Made by a program: the position numbers and the translations under genes. The notes beneath the pieces are model-generated. The model saw nothing but the letters and a program-made list of their open reading frames with translations. It did no database searches and was not told the origin of the DNA. DNA of 64,000 nucleotides, taken from positions 1 through 64,000 of the forward strand of contig JAURGK010000011.1 of NCBI GenBank assembly GCA_030833845.1. Reading direction: 5' to 3'. The stretch comes from Crocinitomicaceae bacterium. GTDB lineage: Bacteria; Bacteroidota; Bacteroidia; Flavobacteriales_D; Crocinitomicaceae. Below, one piece after another: positions 34,152 through 42,927 of the stretch (position 1 is the first letter of the stretch; each line of letters starts with the position of its first letter).

Positions 34152-35624
34152 ATGGCCGAAAAAAGAGTTACCCGTCAAGAAGACTACGCAACCTGGTACA
34201 ACGATCTAGTATACAACGCAGATCTTGCCGAGCACTCCGATGTGCGAGGCTGTATGGTGATTAAACCCTACGGTTATGCCATTTGGGAAAACATGCGCGA
34301 TGTGCTTGATTTAAAATTCAAACAAACAGGCCATTCCAATGCCTATTTTCCTTTATTCATACCTAAGAGCTACCTGAGTAAGGAAGCAGCTCATGTGGAT
34401 GGTTTTGCCAAGGAATGTGCGGTGGTAACGCATTACAGACTTAAAAATGCCGAAGATGGCAGCGGTGTAATTGTTGATCCCGAAGCAAAGCTTCAAGAAG
34501 AGTTAATTGTACGACCAACCTCTGAAACGATCATTTGGAATTCTTACAAGAATTGGATTCAGTCCTATCGTGATTTACCTATCTTGATCAACCAATGGGC
34601 AAATGTGGTGCGTTGGGAAATGCGTACGCGCTTATTTTTAAGAACTGCTGAATTTTTATGGCAAGAAGGGCACACGGCCCATGCGACTAAAAATGAAGCC
34701 ATCGCTGAAGCAGAGCAAATGTTAGATGTCTATGCTGATTTTGCAGAAAATTACATGGCGATGCCTGTACTCAAAGGACGAAAAACAGTCAGCGAGCGTT
34801 TTGCTGGGGCGGAAGACACACTTTGTATTGAAGCCTTGATGCAAGACGGCAAAGCCCTACAAGCGGGTACGAGTCACTTTTTAGGCCAGAATTTCGCCAA
34901 AGCTTTTGATGTCAAGTTTGCAGACAAAGAAGGAAAACTAGACCATGTTTGGGCTACCTCATGGGGTGTTTCAACACGTTTAATGGGTGCACTCATCATG
35001 ACCCACTCCGATGATCAAGGGTTGGTATTGCCTCCAGCATTGGCACCAATTCAAGTGGTTGCCGTACCAATCTATCGCACTGAAGAGGAGCGCACAGAAA
35101 TTGGCGCAAAATTCAATGAACTCGACGCAGCACTCAAAGCCCTAGGAATCCGATTCAAATACGACGATGATGACAATCGCAGACCGGGCTGGAAATTTGC
35201 TGAATATGAAAACAAAGGGGTGCCTATTCGTCTGGCCATGGGGCCACGTGATCTTCAAAATGGTAAAATTGAAATAGCTCGCCGTGATACCAAAACCAAA
35301 GAGACAATTGATTTTTTGAATTTACCTGAGGTAATCAAAGCCTTGTTAGATGATATCCAAAGCAGTCTTTTGCAGCGTGCCAAAGACTTTAGATCGGCTC
35401 ATACCCATACCATTGACTCCTACGATGAATTCAAGGTGGCTATAGAAAAAGGTGGATTTTTCTTAGCACATTGGGATGGCACACCCGAAACTGAAGAATT
35501 GATTAAGCAGCAAACCAAGGCAACCATTCGCTGCATTCCTTTTGACATGCCTTCAGAACCAGGAAAATGCATGGTAACTGGCAAGCCTTCCCAATGTAGG
35601 GTGGTCTTCGCCAAAGCTTATTAA
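34152..35624 (+). CDS. proS: Prolyl-tRNA synthetase, archaeal/eukaryotic type
   Basis: The 490-residue class II synthetase has motif 1 around [16 protein letters not shown], motif 2 in [26 protein letters not shown] and the motif 3 Arg region in [19 protein letters not shown]. It ends with an extra zinc-binding-like domain and a terminal Ala-Tyr, which marks the archaeal-type ProRS (short form without the INS editing domain of bacterial ProRS). It attaches proline to tRNA-Pro. This type is normal in Bacteroidota. It has its own promoter and is followed with a 1-nt overlap (TAATG) by the tRNA methyltransferase gene. Confidence 0.97.
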   Translation: MAEKRVTRQEDYATWYNDLVYNADLAEHSDVRGCMVIKPYGYAIWENMRDVLDLKFKQTGHSNAYFPLFIPKSYLSKEAAHVDGFAKECAVVTHYRLKNAEDGSGVIVDPEAKLQEELIVRPTSETIIWNSYKNWIQSYRDLPILINQWANVVRWEMRTRLFLRTAEFLWQEGHTAHATKNEAIAEAEQMLDVYADFAENYMAMPVLKGRKTVSERFAGAEDTLCIEALMQDGKALQAGTSHFLGQNFAKAFDVKFADKEGKLDHVWATSWGVSTRLMGALIMTHSDDQGLVLPPALAPIQVVAVPIYRTEEERTEIGAKFNELDAALKALGIRFKYDDDDNRRPGWKFAEYENKGVPIRLAMGPRDLQNGKIEIARRDTKTKETIDFLNLPEVIKALLDDIQSSLLQRAKDFRSAHTHTIDSYDEFKVAIEKGGFFLAHWDGTPETEELIKQQTKATIRCIPFDMPSEPGKCMVTGKPSQCRVVFAKAY

Positions 35625-36331
35625 TGTCTGAATTTCGATTTAAAAATTTTACGGTCCAGCAGCAGCGCAGCCCACTTAAAGTCAACACTGATTCCATTCT
35701 TCTTGGTGCAGTGGTGCAAATTGATGCTACAAAGCGCAAGGTACTTGACGTTGGTACCGGCAATGGGGTGATAGCCCTTTTGTTGGCCAGTCGCTTTCAA
35801 CATATTGAATTGACCGCCATTGATCCTGATGAAGGTGCATATCTAGATGCGCTTGAGAATTTCTTAAATTCTAATTTTGCTGCTAGGCTTAGGGCTATAC
35901 ATACCACAATGGAAGCCCTTGATACGGTCCAAAAATATGATGTACTTGTATCTAATCCGCCCTATTTTATCGATGCTCAAAAGAGCGACAAACAAAATCT
36001 AAATAGAGCCAAACACCTCGATAAAGGGGCTTTTGTATTGCTTATCAATAGCATGGTGCAAGTACTTTCTGATACTGGTCAGATTTGGCTCATTCTGCCT
36101 TTAGAAATTGCCCAAGCAACCATTCAACAAATGAAAAATTTAGGTTTAAGTTGTAATGTGCTGCTTAGATTTCATGCCCATCCGAATAAATTGAATAAAC
36201 GTTGGGTACTTTGTTTTGAGCATAAGCAGCATACCCTTCAAACCAATGAATTTTATATCCGCAATGTAGATGGGAGTTATCATCAAGACTACAAAGATCT
36301 TGCGGCGATTTATCACCACAACGCACTTTAA
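35624..36331 (+). CDS. trmN6: tRNA1(Val) adenine-N6 methyltransferase (YfiC/TrmN6-like)
   Basis: The 235-residue protein is a Rossmann methyltransferase with KVLDVGTGNGVIALLLA for SAM binding and the catalytic VSNPPYF of N6-adenine enzymes. The start FRFKNFTVQQQRSPLKVNTDSILLGA is the TrmN6 signature. The enzyme methylates A37 of tRNA-Val. It directly follows proS (TAATG overlap), both acting on tRNA. The 3' end overlaps the convergent porQ by 4 nt. Confidence 0.93.
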   Translation: MSEFRFKNFTVQQQRSPLKVNTDSILLGAVVQIDATKRKVLDVGTGNGVIALLLASRFQHIELTAIDPDEGAYLDALENFLNSNFAARLRAIHTTMEALDTVQKYDVLVSNPPYFIDAQKSDKQNLNRAKHLDKGAFVLLINSMVQVLSDTGQIWLILPLEIAQATIQQMKNLGLSCNVLLRFHAHPNKLNKRWVLCFEHKQHTLQTNEFYIRNVDGSYHQDYKDLAAIYHHNAL

Positions 36332-37368
36332 ATTTTCTTTTGCAGTCTTTTAAGATCGGTACTGATGCCGATGGTTTGAATACTTCCTGCCTTTGAATAT
36401 AATTGAATGGCATAATCCAAGTCAAAGCGTTTTACACGCAGCCTTGTTCCCATAGAAAAACCGGCCAGACCCGGAAAGTCATTGAGCTTGAGCTGCTGCC
36501 GACGGTTGTAATCGAAGCCCAGCCTCATTTGAACAGCTCCTTTACTTACCAATTCAAGTTGGAAATGCAAATGGTTGGCAATTTTCTCACCCCAATTGGG
36601 GCTATACACAGCAATAGTATCGCCGGTAAGTGGATCTATAGTTGGTAAGGCAAAGGGGTCAAGATAGATGTTGTTGGGGGTATTGAGCGAATGCCCTACA
36701 ATTGAAAATCTAAAGGGTGCATGAGCCAATTTGTAACTGAGTGCTGCATGGATGTCTAAGGGTAGAGTTGATGCTGATTGCGGTGTGTAGTCTTTGAGAA
36801 CTAAGCCACCGTTGCGCAATCCAACACTAAAAATAAAAAGTTCGTTGGGGTGCACGAGCATCGCTGATAATTGAAATGTCAACGCAAAGGCGCTATATCT
36901 TTCCAATTGCGAGCCAAGTAAATTCAATTGACCACCGAGTCTAAAATAGGGATTGGGCGTATAGGCGTAGGATGCACCTATATTGTAATCAAGTGCCGAA
37001 AAAGTACCAGTGCTTGTGCCGTTTACATCGGTTTGATTAAAATTGCCATAATTCATATAGCGAATGTGTGGTGCAAAAACACCCCACTTAGTTTTAAACG
37101 CACTCATACACATCCCATATCGAACACCTGTAGGTAAAAGTCCAAATCCGGTGTAAAATTGTTTTGCATTACTCAATTTTAGACTCGCCGGTTGATCCAA
37201 GGCCAAGCAAAGATCATTGTCATTGATTGCGTATAATCTGCCGCCAACAGCTGCTGAGCGTGCATTGTTTAGATTGTTTAGATAAGCAAATGCCTTTGTT
37301 CCTGGGCCGTATTGTGCATTAAGTTTCCAAAAAGAAAGCAACAATATGGTTAGAAGTAGGTATTTCAT
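36328..37368 (-). CDS. porQ: Type IX secretion protein PorQ-like
   Basis: The 346-residue protein has a signal peptide (ending WKLNAQ) and a beta-barrel body resembling PorQ of the T9SS: ARSAAVGGRLYAINDND near the N-terminus, then Gly- and aromatic-rich strands (RLGGQLNLLGSQLERYSAF), and a C-terminal DFPGLAGFSMGTRLRVKRFDLDYAIQLY. PorQ is an outer-membrane protein that helps process and attach T9SS substrates. The T9SS substrates in this window fit. The ATG at 37368 is chosen over TTG at 37377. It appears monocistronic. Confidence 0.8.
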   Translation of the reverse strand: MKYLLLTILLLSFWKLNAQYGPGTKAFAYLNNLNNARSAAVGGRLYAINDNDLCLALDQPASLKLSNAKQFYTGFGLLPTGVRYGMCMSAFKTKWGVFAPHIRYMNYGNFNQTDVNGTSTGTFSALDYNIGASYAYTPNPYFRLGGQLNLLGSQLERYSAFALTFQLSAMLVHPNELFIFSVGLRNGGLVLKDYTPQSASTLPLDIHAALSYKLAHAPFRFSIVGHSLNTPNNIYLDPFALPTIDPLTGDTIAVYSPNWGEKIANHLHFQLELVSKGAVQMRLGFDYNRRQQLKLNDFPGLAGFSMGTRLRVKRFDLDYAIQLYSKAGSIQTIGISTDLKRLQKKI

Positions 37369-37470
37369 AATACTCAAGAGAAATGTAAAAGTGAAGTTAC
37401 AATAAATTTAGTTGCGAGGTTTGGAACAATAATTGTAAGTATGAAAAATATCTAACAAAATGAACGCCTT

Positions 37471-37977
37471 ATGCTGAGATTTGAATTTGTACTTTCCAAT
37501 CATCAACGATTCTTTGAGAGAATTATTGCGCAGTATTTTAGAGGGGAGCAAAAGCAAGATGTTTTTCAAGAGTTCAGTTTGCATCTTTATGGATTGTATC
37601 AACAGAAATTCCCCAATGATGCGCACCTTTTTGATTCCAGGGCCTGGTTACGTACCATACTAGTCAATTTTTGTATTTCACAAATACGTAAGGAGCAGGC
37701 ACAAAAAAATAGTGTTTGGACCAAAACTAGTTCACTCGTTATTTTGAAAAGTGACGAGCTTGTACAATTTAGCGAAGATGATATTCAGAATTTATATACC
37801 GCTGCCTTAGGTTGCGTTAGTAAAAAGGAGGCCCTTATTTTAAAAATGAAATTTGAATACAAATGCACCGCAAAAGAAATAGAACGCCGACTTGGGGTGC
37901 AGCATGCAGATGTGTTGATAGCTAGAATCAAAGAAAAAGTTAGAAAAAAAATGGGCCGAATTGACCTTGAATTTTAA
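37471..37977 (+). CDS. Sigma-70 family (ECF-like) sigma factor
   Basis: The 168-residue protein has a region 2-like segment (QDVFQEFSLHLYGLYQQKFPNDAHLFDSR then WLRTILVNFCISQIRKEQ) and a region 4 helix-turn-helix (KKEALILKMKFEYKCTAKEIERRLGVQ). It lacks regions 1 and 3, as in ECF factors. The helix-turn-helix spacing suggests DNA binding at the -33-type element. No anti-sigma factor is adjacent, unlike Bacteroidota SusCD-linked ECFs. Its target is unknown. Its 3' end overlaps the convergent glsB by 4 nt. Confidence 0.82.
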   Translation: MLRFEFVLSNHQRFFERIIAQYFRGEQKQDVFQEFSLHLYGLYQQKFPNDAHLFDSRAWLRTILVNFCISQIRKEQAQKNSVWTKTSSLVILKSDELVQFSEDDIQNLYTAALGCVSKKEALILKMKFEYKCTAKEIERRLGVQHADVLIARIKEKVRKKMGRIDLEF

Positions 37978-38888
37978 AATTCGAGGTGTCTTTCTTTTTT
38001 CTCTTGATAAATGTCGTCGATCGTAACTAAAATCGCGGTTTCTTCTACAGCTCCGAATTCTTCATTGATTGCTGTATCAAATGCACGCATTGTTGGCGAT
38101 AAATTCATGTAAATACTCATGAGCGGCGGAATAAAAGTGCCGCGATCTCTTACAAACTGATTGAGCACTTTATATCCATCTTTGAAATCCATTCCTTCAA
38201 TTAGGCCGATATATTTAGATTTTTCTTCAAGATAGGCCAGGGGCTGATGGGCTTTTAAGAGTTGGTCAGCATCTTTGAAATAATGTTGTAAAAAATTCAA
38301 TAGAAAATCTCTGCTTGGCCGATCGTAGTCTGGATACATCGTAACTTTTCCAAAAAAATACTTGATTTGTGGATAAAAGCGAATGAGGGCCCCAAGACCA
38401 TCCCAAATATTATCCAAGGCAAAAAGACCTTTCTTTGGGTTTATATTGGGTTGGAAATTGGGTTGGACCCAACTTCTACCTAGTTCAATGGTGTATGGCA
38501 AAAATTGCTGTTTAAAGGTGGAGCTAAATTCAAAATAATGCACCGTAGAAAGATGAAATCCACCCTGATTGTCTTGTGCGTCTGCGCAAACCTTATAGCG
38601 GTAGCCACCAATGATTTCTTGATCTTCTACAGACCAAACGATCAGTTGCTCATAAGCATACGGTCCAAAATCATAGTCGTCAAGATCAAGTTCTTGACCC
38701 GTGCCGCCACCTGCAGCCCTAAAGGTAAGTTCTCGTAGCCGCCCGATTTCTTTAAGTACATGAGGAGCATTTAGTGCATTGACTCGGTAAATCTCATTGC
38801 CCCCTTTTCTTGTGGATCTCAAAAAAGTATTGGCATTTAACTCTTGTTTTAGAAGGTCTTTATCTATGGGTTCAATGATTGCTTTCAT
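37974..38888 (-). CDS. glsB: N-acyltransferase of glycine-lipid synthesis (GlsB-like)
   Basis: The 304-residue GNAT-superfamily protein has VLKEIGRLRELTFRAAGGGTGQELDLDDYD, the pattern of the hemolysin/OlsB-like acyltransferases, with acceptor and pantetheine-binding strands around IIGGYRYKVC and ELGRSWVQPNFQP. In Bacteroides the glsB-glsA pair makes N-acyl-3-acyloxy-glycine lipids: GlsB acylates glycine and GlsA adds the O-acyl group. The two genes are overlapping here (17 nt) in the same order. It is probably membrane-associated and uses acyl-ACP or acyl-CoA. Confidence 0.86.
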   Translation of the reverse strand: MKAIIEPIDKDLLKQELNANTFLRSTRKGGNEIYRVNALNAPHVLKEIGRLRELTFRAAGGGTGQELDLDDYDFGPYAYEQLIVWSVEDQEIIGGYRYKVCADAQDNQGGFHLSTVHYFEFSSTFKQQFLPYTIELGRSWVQPNFQPNINPKKGLFALDNIWDGLGALIRFYPQIKYFFGKVTMYPDYDRPSRDFLLNFLQHYFKDADQLLKAHQPLAYLEEKSKYIGLIEGMDFKDGYKVLNQFVRDRGTFIPPLMSIYMNLSPTMRAFDTAINEEFGAVEETAILVTIDDIYQEKKERHLEF

Positions 38889-39705
38889 GGGTTTGTTTTA
38901 GGTTGTAAACGTGGTCTTTTACCCAATTTGCTGTGGCGAAATCGTCGAGTTCTTGGGGTAAGTCCTCGGGGAATAAGGCCTTGCCAATAATAAAAGAAAT
39001 TTTGCCGTTTTGTTGTTTAAACATCTCATCAGCCAAAAGGAACATTTCTAGATTGGCTTTTATTTTAAGTAATGTGCGCCAGCGATTGATGCGGTAAAAG
39101 GCTTTGGAAAGGGCGCCTTCTATGTATATGGGTACGATAGGACGCTTTAATTCTCTGGCATAGGTTACAAAAGTTTTCTTCCATTCTGGTTCAATGATTT
39201 TACCACGATGTACGCGTGTAACCATGCCTGCTGGAAAAATAATCAGAGCCTGTTCTTTTTCAAAAGCCCCGCGAATCGTTTGCCGTACGCTACCTTTATT
39301 GCGTCCAAATTTATTGACACCTACAAACAACCCTGCTAGCTGTTTGATATTGAGCAAGAGGTCGTTAACAATAAGTGCAACGTCTGGCCTTGTTGGTTTG
39401 ATTGCATCGATGAGTGCTACTCCGTCCATGCCACCGAGGGGGTGATTCAAGGCCAAAATTACGCCTCCATTTTTTGGTATATTTTCCAAGCCGCTCACAG
39501 CAACTTCAATATTGAAAAATGAAATAACGGCCTGACAAAATTCATGATCTCTCAAATGACCATTTGCTGCTAAGAATTCATTGATTTGATCTTGATGTAA
39601 CTTTTTTTTGAGGTAACGCAAAACGAAACCAGGAAGCCATTTGAGTAAACGTGGGTTTTTGCTTCCAATCAGTGCTTCAATATCTATTTTGGTCACCTCA
39701 GACAT
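38872..39705 (-). CDS. glsA: O-acyltransferase of glycine-lipid synthesis (GlsA-like, PlsC family)
   Basis: The 277-residue PlsC-family protein has the catalytic NHPLGGMDG (His-x5-Asp in this group), IIFPAGMVTRV, and RPIVPIYIEG. It would add an O-linked fatty acid to the N-acylated intermediate made by GlsB. Linkage to glsB by a 17-nt overlap supports this over a general 1-acyl-glycerol-3-phosphate acyltransferase, which is the alternative. Acts at the inner membrane. Confidence 0.85.
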   Translation of the reverse strand: MSEVTKIDIEALIGSKNPRLLKWLPGFVLRYLKKKLHQDQINEFLAANGHLRDHEFCQAVISFFNIEVAVSGLENIPKNGGVILALNHPLGGMDGVALIDAIKPTRPDVALIVNDLLLNIKQLAGLFVGVNKFGRNKGSVRQTIRGAFEKEQALIIFPAGMVTRVHRGKIIEPEWKKTFVTYARELKRPIVPIYIEGALSKAFYRINRWRTLLKIKANLEMFLLADEMFKQQNGKISFIIGKALFPEDLPQELDDFATANWVKDHVYNLKQTHESNH

Positions 39706-39714
39706 GGCCTAAAA

Positions 39715-40506
39715 TTAACACGAATATTCGAATGAGAGTTCCAATCCATCAAAAGCGACAAAAACGTTTGAGGGGAGTCTTGAGCCTATTTCTTGATGTT
39801 GGCCAAAGAGGTGAGAAATATGGGTTAGGTAAGCCTTGCGTGGCTGTAATTCTTCAATGAGCTCAAGGGCTTCTTCACGATTCAAATGAGAAGAATGCTT
39901 GTATTCATGTAAGGCATTGATTACAAGTATGTCTAATCCATGTAATTTTGCTTTTTGGTCGTCGTCGATGGTTTTGGCATCCGTAATATATGCCAAATCT
40001 CCAATTCTAAATCCCAGTACGGGCATTCGGTGATGCCAGACCTCAATGGCTTCAATAGGGTTGTCATTGACATTAAACAAACCTTTTTCTATGTGCTGAA
40101 TGGAAAATCTAGGTACGCCCGATATAGGTTTTGGTTCAAAGGCGTAGTAAAATTCACGTTGCAAGGCTGTTTCTACCGCTGGGGTGCAATAGATTGGAAA
40201 ATCAGCATTTCGCTGATAATTAAAAGCGCGCACGTCGTCGAGTCCTGCAATGTGGTCTTTGTGCTGATGGGTAAGCAAGATGGCATCTAACTGTTTGACC
40301 TCTGCTCGCAGCATTTGTTGTCTGAAATCTGGACCGGCATCTATGCCAATGATGGTGTTATGTAATTGGATCAATACACTTGAGCGTAAGCGCTTGTCTT
40401 TAGTGTCTGTAGATTTACATACCCTGCATTCACAAGTAATTACCGGGACACCTTGAGAGGTTCCGGTGCCAAGAAAAGTCAATTTACCAGTGTGTTTTGT
40501 GCTCAT
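39715..40506 (-). CDS. MBL-fold metallo-hydrolase, PhnP-like
   Basis: The 263-residue protein has the metallo-beta-lactamase signature LLTHQHKDHIAGLDD and later histidines (VWHHRMPVLGF, LTHISHLFG). A zinc-knuckle-like Cys pair CECRVC follows the GTGTSQGVP start, matching PhnP-type phosphodiesterases. The substrate is unknown; a cyclic phosphate is possible. It overlaps the end of the exonuclease gene by 4 nt (ATGA), so it is the second gene of a pair. Cytoplasmic. Confidence 0.88.
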   Translation of the reverse strand: MSTKHTGKLTFLGTGTSQGVPVITCECRVCKSTDTKDKRLRSSVLIQLHNTIIGIDAGPDFRQQMLRAEVKQLDAILLTHQHKDHIAGLDDVRAFNYQRNADFPIYCTPAVETALQREFYYAFEPKPISGVPRFSIQHIEKGLFNVNDNPIEAIEVWHHRMPVLGFRIGDLAYITDAKTIDDDQKAKLHGLDILVINALHEYKHSSHLNREEALELIEELQPRKAYLTHISHLFGQHQEIGSRLPSNVFVAFDGLELSFEYSC

Positions 40507-41888
40507 TGATACCGTGCATTTAAATCAACACGTCTTTGGCTTGTAGGCTTGCGCATGAACTGATGAATAATTGTTTTATTGTCCTTGTTTTCCTTCTCAA
40601 CCTGGATATATCTGCTCCAATGCAGTGGGTCTTTACCATGAAAGTGATAAGGCGCATAACCGTAGCCTCGGTAAATACCGTTTTCTATCCAGATTAAGCT
40701 TTTTTCTCCTTTATTCCGACCCTTGTCAACCAAGAAAAAAGTATCGCCGTTGAATTGTAATTGATCAATGTAGGCTTGTACCCGTTGATTGTACGCCGAT
40801 GGATCCTCTTCTTGAATGCATGCCCCTTTGCATTGGTGAATCGTATACTGAAAACAAGCACTTTGGGTAGGGTATAGGTAACAGAGTTTTTGACAGAGTT
40901 CTTTTTTTTCAGCAATATAGGTCAAGTATTGTTGGGCATCCTTTTTTGAACTGAATTGCATAAGAGGCTCCTCGTTTTTTTTTGCTGTACTTTCAATTTT
41001 AAGTCGAATGTATCCGTCGATGTCAAGTTGGTCATACAATCCAAAGGGGAACAAGCTTTTTCGAAGTTTACGATTGTAGATGGGCTTGTGTTCTTTAATG
41101 AGGGCCGATTCCAAAAGCATCGCAATCAGCTCAGAGCCAGTCAATTCGTATTCCACCCTACAAATTTCCTGAATCATTTGTTGGCCTTTGGCAGTCTTAG
41201 TATTGCGCAAATGTTGTTCAATCCGTTTTTTAATATGAATACTTTTGCCGATGTAAATGAGCTGATTGAATTCATTGTATAACTTATAGACTCCCGTCTT
41301 GTTAGGTAATTCTTCAATACTTTCTAAACTAAGGTTGGGGTTAACGGCTTTTTGATTTAAGACGTCCTGAATGAAAGTACGAAGTTCATTTTTATCTCGC
41401 TCATATAAAATGCTAAAGAGCTCTGCGGTTGCCCGAGCATCACCATCCGCCCGATGGCGGGCTGCGTTTGGAATCCCGAGATCTGAACAAATTTTTCCAA
41501 GGCTGTAGGAGGCGTGGCCGGGCATTACTATCCGCGAAGCACGGACGGTACATAATTGGGGCATTCTGAATTCATAACCCAAGCGCTTGAATTCGCTGCG
41601 AAACATACCGTAGTCAAATGCCACATTGTGTGCAACAAAGACACAGCCTTCACAAAAAGCCAATACTTCCTTGGCAATTTCATAGAACTTAGGCGCATCT
41701 GCAACCATTTGATCAGTTATTCCCGTTAAGCGCACAATAAACTCTGGGATGCTTTGTTCTGGATTGATCAAACTATGAAACCTATCTAAGATTTTTTTTC
41801 CATCGTGTTTGTAGATGGCAAGCTCTGTGATTTTTGCATCTTTGGTATGTCCGCCGGTGGTTTCTACATCTATAACGACAAAGTTCAT
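40503..41888 (-). CDS. DnaQ-like 3'-5' exonuclease fused to UvrC/Cho-type GIY-YIG nuclease
   Basis: The 461-residue protein begins with a DEDD exonuclease (about 1-165): FVVIDVETTGG with the first Asp-Glu pair, FVAHNVAFDYGMF, and HRADGDARATAEL. It then has a GIY-YIG domain (about 190-285): TGVYKLYNEFNQLIYIGKSIHIKKR and the catalytic RxxxH region. A C-terminal domain with CQYTIHQCKGACI-like cysteines follows, as in UvrC/Cho proteins. This exonuclease-GIY-YIG fusion is widespread in bacteria and is thought to act in DNA repair. The ATG at 41888 is chosen because the exonuclease motif begins there. Confidence 0.92.
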   Translation of the reverse strand: MNFVVIDVETTGGHTKDAKITELAIYKHDGKKILDRFHSLINPEQSIPEFIVRLTGITDQMVADAPKFYEIAKEVLAFCEGCVFVAHNVAFDYGMFRSEFKRLGYEFRMPQLCTVRASRIVMPGHASYSLGKICSDLGIPNAARHRADGDARATAELFSILYERDKNELRTFIQDVLNQKAVNPNLSLESIEELPNKTGVYKLYNEFNQLIYIGKSIHIKKRIEQHLRNTKTAKGQQMIQEICRVEYELTGSELIAMLLESALIKEHKPIYNRKLRKSLFPFGLYDQLDIDGYIRLKIESTAKKNEEPLMQFSSKKDAQQYLTYIAEKKELCQKLCYLYPTQSACFQYTIHQCKGACIQEEDPSAYNQRVQAYIDQLQFNGDTFFLVDKGRNKGEKSLIWIENGIYRGYGYAPYHFHGKDPLHWSRYIQVEKENKDNKTIIHQFMRKPTSQRRVDLNARYQ

Positions 41889-41923
41889 GACTACGAAATT
41901 AGAAAAAAGCGTGGGTCTATGAT

Positions 41924-41954
41924 TTTGTCTGCTCTTGATTTTTTGTTTTCTTTG
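41924..41954 (+). promoter_or_regulatory. Possible promoter of the DUF4476 gene
   Basis: TTTG (41924-41927), a 19-nt spacer and TTTCTTTG (41947-41954) approach the Bacteroidota promoter with one mismatch in the -7 element, which ends 10 nt before the ATG at 41965. Confidence 0.35.
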
Positions 41955-41964
41955 AAAAAAAAAC

Positions 41965-42897
41965 ATGAAAAGTATCTTAGTCCTTTTAGTCTGTTTTGGT
42001 GCAAGCACTGCTTGGTCACAAAGCAACCTGAGTATTTTTAACAACAACGGTCAGCAATTCTACGTTGTGCTCAATGGAATACGTCAAAATTCCATCCCTC
42101 AAACCAATGTGCAGGTCGCACAGATTAAAAATGGCAACTATGCCGTGAAGGTGATTTTTGCCGACGGCAAAACTGCAGATATAGATAAAAATTTTATGAT
42201 TGATGCTCCCTATGATATTACAGCGCGCATCATTTTTAAGAAGGGTAAAGGAAAATTGCAACTTATGGGCATGGAGCCAACCAATGGCGTTCTGACCGAG
42301 GCAGTTGTTTATCGCCCTAGTGAAGCAGCAATCTTTTCAGATGCGGTTGTGAACAATTTGAATGTCAATGAAGCGCCCAACACTACAACGCTAAATACAA
42401 CATTTCAAAACTCCAATACCACAATAAATTCAATAACGTCAACACCCGATGAAGAAAATGTAAATTTAAACCTAAACGTTTCTATTGAAGGAGTTAACGT
42501 CAATTTAAATGCATCGGCGAGCGGTACCAGTACACAAATTCAAAACCAACAAAATTTCCAGAACAATCAAAGTGCGCCGACACAACAATCCACAACATTT
42601 TCTCGAGTCAATTGCACTCAAACACTAGATCGGATAGAAGCGTTCAAAACTGAGTTGCAAGATCAAACATTTGAAGATGACCGTTTGGAAGCTTTGAAAT
42701 TGGCGCTGAAAAAAACTTGCCTTTCCAGTACGCAAGCAGAGCTATTGATGGAGTTATTTACCTTTGATGAGAACCGTTTGGAGGTTGCAAAATATTTAGC
42801 TGAACGCTTAACCGACCGTGAAAATGCTGGGGTACTTGCCAAAAAAATGACTTTTGAAAGTAATAAAATGGAATACCGCCGCTACATCAGTGAGTAA
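41965..42897 (+). CDS. DUF4476 secreted protein
   Basis: The 310-residue protein has a signal peptide (ending STAWSQ), a beta domain (about 20-110, SNLSIFNNNGQQFYVVLNGIRQN), a low-complexity Asn/Thr/Gln-rich linker (about 125-215) and a helical C-terminal DUF4476 domain (about 215-310, FEDDRLEALKLALKKTCLSSTQAELLMEL, FDENRLEVAKYLAERL) formed of repeated short helices. DUF4476 occurs in Bacteroidota exported proteins of unknown function. It is monocistronic and convergent with the MuiA-like gene. Confidence 0.85.
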   Translation: MKSILVLLVCFGASTAWSQSNLSIFNNNGQQFYVVLNGIRQNSIPQTNVQVAQIKNGNYAVKVIFADGKTADIDKNFMIDAPYDITARIIFKKGKGKLQLMGMEPTNGVLTEAVVYRPSEAAIFSDAVVNNLNVNEAPNTTTLNTTFQNSNTTINSITSTPDEENVNLNLNVSIEGVNVNLNASASGTSTQIQNQQNFQNNQSAPTQQSTTFSRVNCTQTLDRIEAFKTELQDQTFEDDRLEALKLALKKTCLSSTQAELLMELFTFDENRLEVAKYLAERLTDRENAGVLAKKMTFESNKMEYRRYISE

Positions 42898-42907
42898 GGG
42901 CGGTATT
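42872..42907. terminator. Possible bidirectional hairpin between convergent genes
   Basis: A 9-bp stem (AATACCGCC paired with GGCGGTATT) with an 18-nt loop includes the DUF4476 stop codon. The T-run after it is short, so termination is uncertain. Confidence 0.35.
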
Positions 42908-42927
42908 TCTCCTGCATATTTATTTAC

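Noticed and set aside
37388-37415. TGTAA...TTACA inverted repeat upstream of the sigma factor
   Set aside because: The arms are shorter and the spacing is 8 nt rather than the N6 equivalent of the sulfur operators; it fits neither the motif nor the promoter geometry.
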